DNA of 22,286 bases, from IMG/VR virus record IMGVR_UViG_3300012954_000097, positions 1-22,286 of that record; one strand, given 5' to 3'. The stretch's first letter is position 1, and each line of letters opens with the position of its first letter. The DNA is from a virus. This document shows, in pieces, positions 8,101-12,521 of the stretch. The position numbers and the translations under genes are program-made. Below the pieces are notes generated by a model. The model was not told where the DNA came from. It searched no databases and saw nothing but the letters and a program-made list of their open reading frames with translations.

Positions 8101-9454
8101 TATTGGTGCATACACTAAGACTTATGTAGGTACATATGATGCAGTTTATGAAGGTACATTTGATAAACAATATACTGGTAACTATGTCAAGGCATATGTA
8201 GGACAATACACAAAAACATACGAAGGATCATTTACAAAACAATTCGAAGGATCTTTCAACAAACAATATGAAGGAACATTTATTGGTCAATATGAGAAAG
8301 CATATGTTGGTCAATATACAGGTCAATATACTAAATCATATGTTGGTCAGTATTCACAACTATTTGAAGGATCATATGCAAGACAATATGTTGGTACATA
8401 TGCTAAAGCATATTCAAAAGAATACGAAGGAACATTTGATGGCCAATATACAAAACAATACGAAGGTGCTTTCTTAGGAATATACAACAAAGCATATGAA
8501 GGCTCATTTACAAAACAATTTGTAACTCAATACGAAGGATTGTATGAAGGTGTTTACACAAAACAATATGAAGGATCTTTTGATCAACAATTTGAAGGTG
8601 TGTTCAATAAACAATACGAAGGAACATTTGAGGGAACCTATAACAAACAGTATGAAGGTTCATATGATAAGAACTTTACAAAAGTATATCTAGGACAATA
8701 CTCTCAACAGTTCGAGGGATCATACACAACTAATTATGTTGGAACATATACCAAAGCATATACAAAAGAATATGAAGGTGTGTTTACAACTCAATATGAA
8801 GGTACATTTAACAAAGTATACCTAGGAAACTATTCAAAAGATTACGAAGGTTCATTTACTGGTAACTATACAAAAACTTATGTAGGTCAGTATACTGGAC
8901 AATATAACAAAACATACGAAGGTGCATTTGATAAACAATTTGAAGGTGCATTCAACAAACAATACTCAGGTCAGTTTGTTGGTAACTTCGTGAAGCAATG
9001 GGCAGGTCAATATACAGGACAATATACTAAAACTTATGTTGGTCAATTCTCTAAATTGTTTGAAGGAGCATTCCAAAGACAATATGTGGGAACCTATGCT
9101 AAAGTATACAGTAAAGAATACGAAGGTACATTTACTGGACAATTTACGCAGAACTTTGAAAAAGCGTATATAGGAGTATATACAAAAGAATATCTTGGAG
9201 CTTATGGTGCTGCGTTTGTAGGCGATTATTCAAAGACATACACTCAACAATTTGAGGGTGCATTTGATAAGCAATATATTAAAACTTATGTTGGCTCATA
9301 TACAAAAACATATTCAAAAGATTATGTTGGCCAATATACTGGTTCATTTGAAAAGGCATACATTGGTAGTTATGACAATGCATGGTCTGGATCTACAATT
9401 CAGTCATCAACATCTACAATAAGCACAACAACATTGTGGGTTAGAGTAGCTTAA
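2144..9454 (+). CDS. Giant tyrosine-rich tetrapeptide-repeat virion fibre protein (2,436 aa)
   Basis: Residues 1-256 form a head domain like those I recall at the N-terminus of marine T4-like fibre or virion proteins (MGNPLKIKETVGGTFLGLQ; LWRKTKG; QEMSDADIKTLAARLRNQI), with an internal duplication (121-160 versus 205-249). Residues 257-2414 are units with an aromatic every fourth residue, of two types: xGx[YF] (e.g. EGTF) and x[K/R]x[YF] (e.g. TKQY). They are interrupted at residues 1292-1380 by a non-repeat island holding the only two cysteines I find (C1352, C1365). The tail (2415-2436) ends in STISTTTLWVRVA, a type of ending I recall from cyanophage virion proteins. Glu-Gly units dominate both ends; Thr/Arg units dominate the middle. 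No transmembrane segment or catalytic motif was seen. The ATG has only a weak ribosome-binding site; a late promoter box lies 46 bases upstream. Structural role is inferred; exact attachment is unknown. Confidence 0.88.
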   Translation: MGNPLKIKETVGGTFLGLQEMQTTEQDYAVHQILTEFSTSLTGSGTINIGGDGTSMGSFVDTTLTGNLSVGDHPGPFSTTSSTFTLKQNLESIAETSMVTPLFLNDDGYAAEHSNNLNSTLISRALSNLTSNGLGSYYLSATNPDTSLYTDSGFSITDSRFSGNSTNDVVFKLWRKTKGVSAPTTVRTAKIYNNSNVQEMSDADIKTLAARLRNQIAATGIGQYKLSQSNPAGSGETWVQVGSTVSDIRNNLADQTYAATYEGVYTKQYSQQFEGIFTANYNKQYEGTFNKAYVATYLGQYTGDFVKQYLGEYGTLYVGNYTKDYEGTFVKQYEGTFEGVYTGVYVKQYQNDYSKLYLKTYLGQYEGTFEGAFDKQYEGTYEGQFQATYSTLFTGLYTKTYLGQYTGTFIGQYDKTYEGTFEGSYDTTYTGVYVGVYSKEYIGEYTKTYTGQYEKAYVGVYEKQYQNDYSGTYLKNYLGQYEGTFEGAFEKQYTGSFLGQYTKSYVGQYTGQYTKSYVGQYTGTFIGQYTRAYTGLYAGNYNKEYEGAFVGVYSKAYEGSFTQQFSKQYTGTYTGIYVKQYQNDYSGTYLKNYLGQYEGTFEGSFDKQYEGTFEGTYTKQYQGVYTGIYVKAYTGIYEGQFVGLYSKQYEGSFNRTYAGQYTKTYTGQYTATWEGAFNKTYLGNYTKQYSGQYEGLFTGTFSGTANFEGVFAGSYTGIFNKQYIKTYSGTYTGTYDGSRTYTGQYADQYQKLYIGNWTKSYTGQYSRQFTGTRTYTGQYTGNFNKTYLGTNYVKAYTKQYEGTRTFNAQYTGQYTKTYIGQYTKSYTGQFNKQFEGTFVSTSDFFTGFFLHGNFEGSYNSNYNRDYVTQYTKLYEGNYVKTYVGAYVEQYTGNYEKQYTGNYGKAYQKAYVGEYVKHYTKTYVGQYDRVWTAIYEGSYTENYVRNFEKGYTKQYAGNYTRQYQKAYVGIYSKNFLKQYTGVYNRIYIKQYTGVYNRLFAKAYTGVYLGLFTKTYAGSYSKQYAGQYAKIWQKAYVGQYSRQFARHYTGAFSGTYTLNYAKQYTGAYSRVYSGNYEKLFTGTYTSGYSKQYTGNYVKTYAGNYDRAYTGTYTTNFQKAYTGQYTKRYTGQYNKQFAGQYAKNYLKQYTGNYDRQYSGTYATTYSGQYATNYLRQYSGQYTRHYSKQFTGQYSTSYSGTYNTTYTGYYSTQYTGSYTTTYTGYYATNYTRAYAGNYVRVTRTQQYTGYYTGPAQVQYSGQYTAYYETAYTGHFSTGYSGSYNRTFTGSYTTGYTSPFGPVYGGPSSNYQRAYVKSVNYAGPPFYVTGKVGYAAQYAANVTYNKNYNNSKSSFECYNQGLINGGQEYCSAAVGGTVLYQAPVTYSRAFSGNYVRAYSGTYVRVTRSTNYNRSTRTAQFTGQYTGPGTAAYAGTYEGQFTSTFTGYYNTSYSRAYAGNYVRVTSTAQFSRAFAGNYVRAFSGSYSRVTSTANFTKQYATSYTGLYGTNYTRQYTGNYVRQYTGQYTKRYTGTYGTNYTKHYTGNYTKTYAGNYDRQYSGTYTTNFQKAFSGNYTKRYTGQYNKTFTGQYTTTYSRAYSGNYAKIFTGNYTKTFEGQFTKQYQKAYVGSYARQFAKHYTGTFAGTYTTNYGVQYTGNYTRAYAGTFNKQYEGQYSGTYNKQYAGAFSGTYNKQYEAAYTGQFGRNYSGEYAGTYTSNYSKQYSGTFGKQYVATYTGLFTKNYVGQYDRIWTALYEGAYNKQYTGNYEGSYARNYTKNFAGQYTRAYVRHYSKSYEGAYNKGYVGGFNKQYEKNYTKSYTKTYVGIYTKHYAGQFAAQYVGVYEGTFQGVFNKQYEGSFNKQYEGQYAGSRTYTGQYSQNYTRTYAPAYIKTYLGQFEGTRTYEGQYTGTFEGVFNTTYISLNYVRAYAKLWSGSRTYEGQYDGDYTGFFNKAYNKAYEGTYIGYYVGVYVGGQGYQGVYAGVYEGQFNQEYIGAYTKTYVGTYDAVYEGTFDKQYTGNYVKAYVGQYTKTYEGSFTKQFEGSFNKQYEGTFIGQYEKAYVGQYTGQYTKSYVGQYSQLFEGSYARQYVGTYAKAYSKEYEGTFDGQYTKQYEGAFLGIYNKAYEGSFTKQFVTQYEGLYEGVYTKQYEGSFDQQFEGVFNKQYEGTFEGTYNKQYEGSYDKNFTKVYLGQYSQQFEGSYTTNYVGTYTKAYTKEYEGVFTTQYEGTFNKVYLGNYSKDYEGSFTGNYTKTYVGQYTGQYNKTYEGAFDKQFEGAFNKQYSGQFVGNFVKQWAGQYTGQYTKTYVGQFSKLFEGAFQRQYVGTYAKVYSKEYEGTFTGQFTQNFEKAYIGVYTKEYLGAYGAAFVGDYSKTYTQQFEGAFDKQYIKTYVGSYTKTYSKDYVGQYTGSFEKAYIGSYDNAWSGSTIQSSTSTISTTTLWVRVA
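3191..4234 (+). repeat. 348-nt super-repeat, three copies, left arm
   Basis: The tetrad QNDY followed by S[KG]xY, LKxY, LGQY, EGTF, EGxF, xKQY starts at 3191, 3539 and 3887. That is exactly 348 nt (29 units, 116 residues) each time. Copies 1 and 2 also agree further on (TGTF IGQY at units 15-16, VGVY SK[EA]Y at units 22-23). Copy 3 matches mainly in its first seven units. Confidence 0.85.
6017..6283 (+). other. Non-repeat central island in the giant fibre gene
   Basis: Residues 1292-1380 break the four-residue register. They contain Pro-Gly turns (SPFGPVYGGPSSNY; NYAGPPFYVTGKVGY) and a Cys-x12-Cys loop (C1352, C1365). The island sits at 6150, while the midpoint of the whole repeat array is 6148.5. 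It could be a turn, a receptor-binding tip or a disulfide-pinned loop. This is inference; no homologue is recognised. Confidence 0.75.
8078..9121 (+). repeat. 348-nt super-repeat, three copies, right arm
   Basis: Copies span 8078-8425, 8426-8773 and 8774-9121, each exactly 29 units. They end with VGTY [AT]K[AV]Y [ST]KEY and share EG[ST]F at unit 7, EGxF-xxQF-EGxF-NKQY at units 13-16 and SxxF-EGxx at units 24-25. The period equals that of the left-arm super-repeat, although the motifs are different. Confidence 0.85.
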
Positions 9455-9464
9455 CTGTTGACCT

Positions 9465-9472
9465 TATAAATA
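9465..9472 (+). promoter_or_regulatory. T4-type late promoter (TATAAATA)
   Basis: An exact TATAAATA, followed by C, lies in the 58-base gap after the giant gene and 40 bases before the ATG at 9513. It matches the T4 late promoter consensus, and an intergenic position makes it more credible than a coding hit. A 12-bp perfect palindrome (ATAGTATACTAT, 9477-9488) lies just downstream, near the expected transcription start. Confidence 0.75.
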
Positions 9473-9512
9473 CATTATAGTATACTATGAACTTCAAATT
9501 TGAGAAATTATT

Positions 9513-10070
9513 ATGGAAGATGTAAAATATGCAAAGGTACCAACAGGTATGACAATTGATAAACCTAGTGAAGAACCTCAGCAAGAGAAAAGAACTACTA
9601 AAGAGAAACCTCTAAGTATTAAAGACTTTGACATAGATCCAGGTTTACCTGTGATACAATATCCACACTACACTAACAATGCTAGATCAGAATTAGGCTG
9701 TCTATTGATAAGACCTGATGGTATGGTTGTTCAAGAAAAAGGCATTAAAGCTGATAAGAACAATCCACTGTTCAGAGATATATTAGCACAGTTTACAGAA
9801 GCTGAGATAGATACTAATACCAAAAGAGAAATACAAATAGCTTCGTCACGTGATAAAGCTATGCAAAGTATAAAAGAAGACGAGGAAAGAGAAAAGACTC
9901 GTCATGAACTTTGGGAAGTTAAGTCCAGCTTTATGGATTTAGATGTTGTTAAGAATAGTGATGAGAAACTGCTAAAGAGACAAATAAGAAAAGCAACCAA
10001 TTACTTTGAGGCTTTTGCTTACGGTGTTGCAGTTATTGTTAAGGAAAGCGAGAAGAACAAAAGTGAATAG
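9513..10070 (+). CDS. Hypothetical charged cytoplasmic protein (185 aa)
   Basis: I do not recognise this protein. It is highly charged, with a Lys/Glu-rich N-terminus (residues 14-40), a middle section around LPVIQYPHYTNNARSELGC, then IRPDGMVVQEKGI. A long, probably helical Lys/Glu/Arg region covers about residues 90-165, and the C-terminus is YFEAFAYGVAVIV. No signal peptide or membrane segment was seen. It is the first gene after the late promoter at 9465, so late expression is likely, and it overlaps the downstream glycosyltransferase by eight bases, which suggests translational coupling. It could be a minor virion or assembly factor, but nothing in the sequence decides this. Confidence 0.8.
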   Translation: MEDVKYAKVPTGMTIDKPSEEPQQEKRTTKEKPLSIKDFDIDPGLPVIQYPHYTNNARSELGCLLIRPDGMVVQEKGIKADKNNPLFRDILAQFTEAEIDTNTKREIQIASSRDKAMQSIKEDEEREKTRHELWEVKSSFMDLDVVKNSDEKLLKRQIRKATNYFEAFAYGVAVIVKESEKNKSE

Positions 10071-10899
10071 AGGCTACTTAGTAGTAGCTACATTATCTAA
10101 GCCTTTTTATGATGCTGCGATAATGGCTATTGAAAGTTTAAAGGATGAAGTGCCTAATGCTAAGGTTGCGTTCTATACTCATGAAGAATGGATAGAGGAC
10201 AGACATAGGCATCTATTTGATCATTTAACTACACCCGTACCTGTTCATTGTAGAACAAAGTTATGGGCATTACCTCTATCTCCATTTGATCAGACTATCT
10301 ATCTTGATGCTGACATTATGGTACTAAGTGATGAGATAGAAGAAGTATGGGATCATTTAGGAAATCATGATGTTGTAATGTCAGAGAATAGACCTTATAA
10401 TGCTAAGGTAGTTTATTTTACACATGATGATCAAGTTGGACCAGGGATACCTGGAAGAGAGTTAGAACACTATAACGAAGACCATATAAAACTTTATAGA
10501 GAAGGAAAAGCTCATAAGTTTAGATGGCATTGTGGAATGTTTGCTTGGAATAAAAACGAACGTACACAGAAGTTATGGGAAGACTGGATGTATTGGTATA
10601 AGAGACATACAGTAGAAAAGAACACTAAGCCATTTCCAAAGAAATTAGCTTTTTGGGATACATTTGCTTTTTGGAGAGCTCTTTATGAGAATCCAGATAA
10701 CAATGTTGATATAGTGCGTTTACCTAATGACGCTAAATATAATTTTGTAACCGGATATAGGGAAGCCGAGTTACGAGCCGGGCATGAGAAGGCTGTATTA
10801 CATTACACCATTCCGCCCGACTTATCAGAGAGGGGGAACCTATTTAAAGATGCAACAGATATTGACGCTGCCTACGGATCTTTTAAACATTTTAAATGA
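10063..10899 (+). CDS. GT8-like nucleotide-sugar glycosyltransferase
   Basis: The product is predicted to transfer a sugar from a nucleotide-sugar donor to an unknown acceptor in the host cytoplasm. Evidence: an N-terminal beta-strand opening (YLVVATLSKPFYDAA), then LWALPLSPFDQTIYLDADIM, which carries the metal-binding DxD motif (D82-A-D84) in the usual GT8 context. HCGMFAWNK (156-164) resembles the family's N-x-G-[VM]-F segment, followed by DTFAFWRAL and the late histidine H247 (AVLHYTIPPDL). I chose the GTG at 10063 (278 aa). The frame extends upstream to an ATG at 10006, but that would overlap the previous gene by 65 bases and adds a non-family N-terminus, whereas a purine-rich stretch precedes the GTG. 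Neighbours are giant tyrosine-rich fibres and an oxygenase-like gene. The acceptor could be a virion protein, host surface glycan or DNA. The last ~150 bases have more GC-ending codons than the rest. Confidence 0.8.
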   Translation: MNRGYLVVATLSKPFYDAAIMAIESLKDEVPNAKVAFYTHEEWIEDRHRHLFDHLTTPVPVHCRTKLWALPLSPFDQTIYLDADIMVLSDEIEEVWDHLGNHDVVMSENRPYNAKVVYFTHDDQVGPGIPGRELEHYNEDHIKLYREGKAHKFRWHCGMFAWNKNERTQKLWEDWMYWYKRHTVEKNTKPFPKKLAFWDTFAFWRALYENPDNNVDIVRLPNDAKYNFVTGYREAELRAGHEKAVLHYTIPPDLSERGNLFKDATDIDAAYGSFKHFK

Positions 10900-10915
10900 T
10901 TACAGCTCATTTGTA

Positions 10916-11569
10916 ATGGAAAACAGACCGGATAAAAATATGCCTAACTGGCCTACTAGAGGCAAATTTATGAAAGAGGACAGGCCAGAATTTTCAACAT
11001 CATTAGATTGTTTGGCAAGTATGAACCATAATGATCATGATGGATACCCACCAGATAGTTTTGGGTATGACTTAAATACTCAGACGTTAAAGAAAACTTT
11101 AACTGAAGAGGGACATAGATTTACTAACGAAGAGAAAGAATGGATTGACAAGTATATGGATAGATCCAAACAACTCGACGATGAACTTGGAAGAGTTATA
11201 GGTTATAAATTTTGTGCACTTAAAATGTTTTATCCAGAGAATGGATATATTGCATGGCATACAAATTGGAATGTACCTGGATTCAATTGTTTATTTACTT
11301 ATGGTGATGGTAATGGTTATTGGCGTCACTTAGACAGTTCAGAAGAAAAAGAAGGTTCTATTATTCCAGATTGGAATAAGAAACTTGTACACTTACAAGA
11401 TCCAAAAGGATGGCATTGCAAACTTGGGTACTATGGTGAGAAGAAAGAACACAATAAAATTATGTGGCACAGTGCATATGGTGGTCCTAGAATAACATTA
11501 GGATGGGTTGTGTATGATGAAAACATCTGGGCAGATATAGTAGAGGAGTTAACAGAACTTGAATCTTAG
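10916..11569 (+). CDS. 2-oxoglutarate/Fe(II)-dependent oxygenase-like protein
   Basis: The fold is inferred from three cues in the C-terminal half. A candidate first iron-ligand motif lies in YIAWHTNWNVPG (H115-T116-N117). A distal histidine and a 2-oxoglutarate-binding arginine lie in WHSAYGGPRITLGWVV (H185, R192). GYKFCALKMFYPENG beta-strands precede them. In the family the first motif is normally H-x-D/E, so the Asn at 117 is unusual; activity may be altered or the true ligand may be elsewhere. A substrate (protein side chain, nucleotide or small molecule) cannot be named. The start is uncertain: I use ATG 10916, 16 bases after the previous stop. An in-frame ATG at 10784 would overlap the glycosyltransferase by 116 bases, with a sequence that looks like a shadow of it. 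It is probably co-transcribed from 9465. Confidence 0.65.
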   Translation: MENRPDKNMPNWPTRGKFMKEDRPEFSTSLDCLASMNHNDHDGYPPDSFGYDLNTQTLKKTLTEEGHRFTNEEKEWIDKYMDRSKQLDDELGRVIGYKFCALKMFYPENGYIAWHTNWNVPGFNCLFTYGDGNGYWRHLDSSEEKEGSIIPDWNKKLVHLQDPKGWHCKLGYYGEKKEHNKIMWHSAYGGPRITLGWVVYDENIWADIVEELTELES

Positions 11570-11888
11570 AAAGGACTACAAGTATGCTCTAGTAGAAGAG
11601 TATAAAACTTATTGGAATGCATATCAAAATCCTAATGAGTTTTATTCTGATCTATTAGGATTAGGTGAATACTTTAGTAAACATTTTAAACTAAGAAAAG
11701 ATGTTGTCAGAGGATCTAATGGTAAGACTGATCTGTTTCTTATAGATCAAAATACATTATGGTTCGTAGTGTATGGCAAGACAAAAAGGTCATTAATGAC
11801 TATTGAAGGGTCGAGAGAAGAAGAGTTGACCTTTAGATGTAAACAAAATAGAATCATACATAGCAGAAAAATAGTACCTTGTAATTAG
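11559..11888 (+). CDS. Small hypothetical protein (109 aa), TTG start
   Basis: Not recognised. The frame starts at TTG 11559, with a good ribosome-binding site (AGAGGAG, 11541-11547) inside the 3' end of the oxygenase-like gene; the two overlap by 11 bases. The product is basic and rich in Tyr/Phe in its first half (DYKYALVEEYKTYWNAYQ; FYSDLLGLGEYFSKHFKLRK). A short beta-rich section follows (TDLFLIDQNTLWFVVYG), with two cysteines near the end. No signal peptide or membrane helix was seen. It is the last gene of the 9465-led block; a new late promoter follows 17 bases downstream. Confidence 0.7.
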   Translation: MNLRKDYKYALVEEYKTYWNAYQNPNEFYSDLLGLGEYFSKHFKLRKDVVRGSNGKTDLFLIDQNTLWFVVYGKTKRSLMTIEGSREEELTFRCKQNRIIHSRKIVPCN

Positions 11889-11905
11889 ATACAACTTTCT
11901 TTTCG

Positions 11906-11913
11906 TATAAATA
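11906..11913 (+). promoter_or_regulatory. T4-type late promoter (TATAAATA)
   Basis: An exact TATAAATA followed by CCTC lies in the 49-base gap between two genes, 24 bases before the ATG at 11938. It would give a leader of about 20 bases carrying the AGGAGAGG ribosome-binding site. It is the likely start of the structural-gene transcription unit. Confidence 0.8.
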
Positions 11914-11937
11914 CCTCTGTATTAGTAGGAGAGGTTA

Positions 11938-12267
11938 ATGGCGACCAGAGTAAACATTGTTATTGATCAAGGCACAGACTTTGAGACATCAGTAAACTTA
12001 ACAGACGCGACAGGTGCACAGTTAGATATGACTGGCATGACTGCTGCCGCACAAATTAGAAAACATCACACATCTAGCAACTCTACAGCATTTGGCACAT
12101 CTTTAGCCAACACGACTGGCACTCTTACACTTACACTAAACAACTCAGTGACATCTAGCTTGACAGCTGGACGATATGTATATGATGTAGAGCTAACTGA
12201 TTCTTCTAGCAAGATCAGTAGAATACTTGAAGGTATAGTTACTGTAACTCCGGAGGTTACAAGATAA
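11938..12267 (+). CDS. Small virion structural protein, beta-sandwich type (109 aa)
   Basis: The product begins ATRVNIVIDQGTDFETSVNL and continues with LDMTGMTAAAQIRKHHTSS, a Thr/Leu-rich strand region, GRYVYDVELTDSS and EGIVTVTPEVTR. I recall this arrangement in small structural proteins of cyanophages and pelagiphages; it also resembles baseplate upper-protein N-terminal domains. It is all-beta in appearance, with no cysteine or signal peptide. The ribosome-binding site is strong (AGGAGAGG). It leads the virion-gene cluster and overlaps the next gene by one base (TAATG). The exact virion location is unknown. Confidence 0.75.
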   Translation: MATRVNIVIDQGTDFETSVNLTDATGAQLDMTGMTAAAQIRKHHTSSNSTAFGTSLANTTGTLTLTLNNSVTSSLTAGRYVYDVELTDSSSKISRILEGIVTVTPEVTR

Positions 12268-12521
12268 TGGCAAATACTTTATTCAACAATACATCTTCAA
12301 ATATCAAAGTCAACATTGGCACACAAAGTGGCGGTATAGTTGGTAGTACTATTGGCAATAATGCAATAACACTTACAAGTCAGAATATAGGTAAAACTAA
12401 ACTAACTGACTTAACTGACGTAAATGACGCAACGGAGGTAGATGGGGGCACATTGGTATACGATGCAACTACGGATGAATACATTCTTCAAGCATTGAAT
12501 GTCGATGGGGGCACCTTTTAG
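12267..12521 (+). CDS. Small virion/fibre protein with C-terminal DGGTF motif (84 aa)
   Basis: A low-complexity N-terminus (NNTSSNIKVNIGTQSGG) is followed by IGKTKLTDLTDVNDATEVDG, a tail-fibre collar-type sequence I recall from marine myophages, then DGGTLVYDATTDEYILQ and the terminus NVDGGTF. DGGT occurs twice, both times encoded GAT GGG GGC AC. The start is ATG with GGAGGT nine bases upstream, in the tail of the preceding gene. The stop overlaps the next start (TAGTG). It is probably a fibre or baseplate component, but may work only with its larger neighbour. Confidence 0.7.
   Translation: MANTLFNNTSSNIKVNIGTQSGGIVGSTIGNNAITLTSQNIGKTKLTDLTDVNDATEVDGGTLVYDATTDEYILQALNVDGGTF
12504..12515 (+). 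promoter_or_regulatory. Ribosome-binding site embedded in the DGGT codons
   Basis: GATGGGGGCACC encodes Asp-Gly-Gly-Thr at the end of the 84-aa protein. It also puts GGGGG nine bases before the GTG start at 12521, deciding that start. GGG is a rare glycine codon elsewhere in these genes. Confidence 0.6.

Larger units (their letters stand above)
2912..9385 (+). repeat. 12-nt tandem repeat array encoding aromatic tetrapeptides, two equal arms
   Basis: The array runs from Tyr257 to Trp2414 of the giant protein. The left arm (2912-6016, 3,105 nt) and right arm (6284-9385, 3,102 nt) flank a non-repeat island. Each 12-nt unit encodes an aromatic plus three residues, usually with G or K/R in the second place after the aromatic. 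Units vary at synonymous positions (TAT/TAC, GGA/GGT, CAA/CAG); the longest exact neighbouring copy I noted is 30 nt (3637-3666 and 3673-3702). Confidence 0.9.

Noticed and set aside
243-9000. Many open frames of 60-106 codons on both strands inside the repeat arrays (e.g. 4212-4523 +, 7013-7291 -)
   Set aside because: They are by-products of 12-nt periodicity: a frame without stops in one unit stays open over many units. Their proteins are low-complexity (Ile/His/Thr/Cys-rich), have no ribosome-binding sites and lie wholly inside the fibre genes.
2912-9385. CRISPR-like regularly spaced repeats
   Set aside because: The repeats are contiguous 12-nt coding units in one long frame, without unique spacers or cas genes.
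9477-9488. 12-bp palindrome ATAGTATACTAT after the giant gene as a terminator
   Set aside because: It is all A/T except two central-flanking G/C pairs, with no T tract, and lies downstream of the late promoter; chance in AT-rich DNA is likely.
10006-10062. Upstream ATG extension of the glycosyltransferase
   Set aside because: It would add MRLLLTVLQLLLRKARR, a shadow of the preceding gene's C-terminus. The GTG at 10063 starts directly before the first family beta-strand.
10784-10915. Upstream ATG of the oxygenase-like gene
   Set aside because: The added residues are out-of-frame glycosyltransferase coding sequence and the overlap would be 116 bases.
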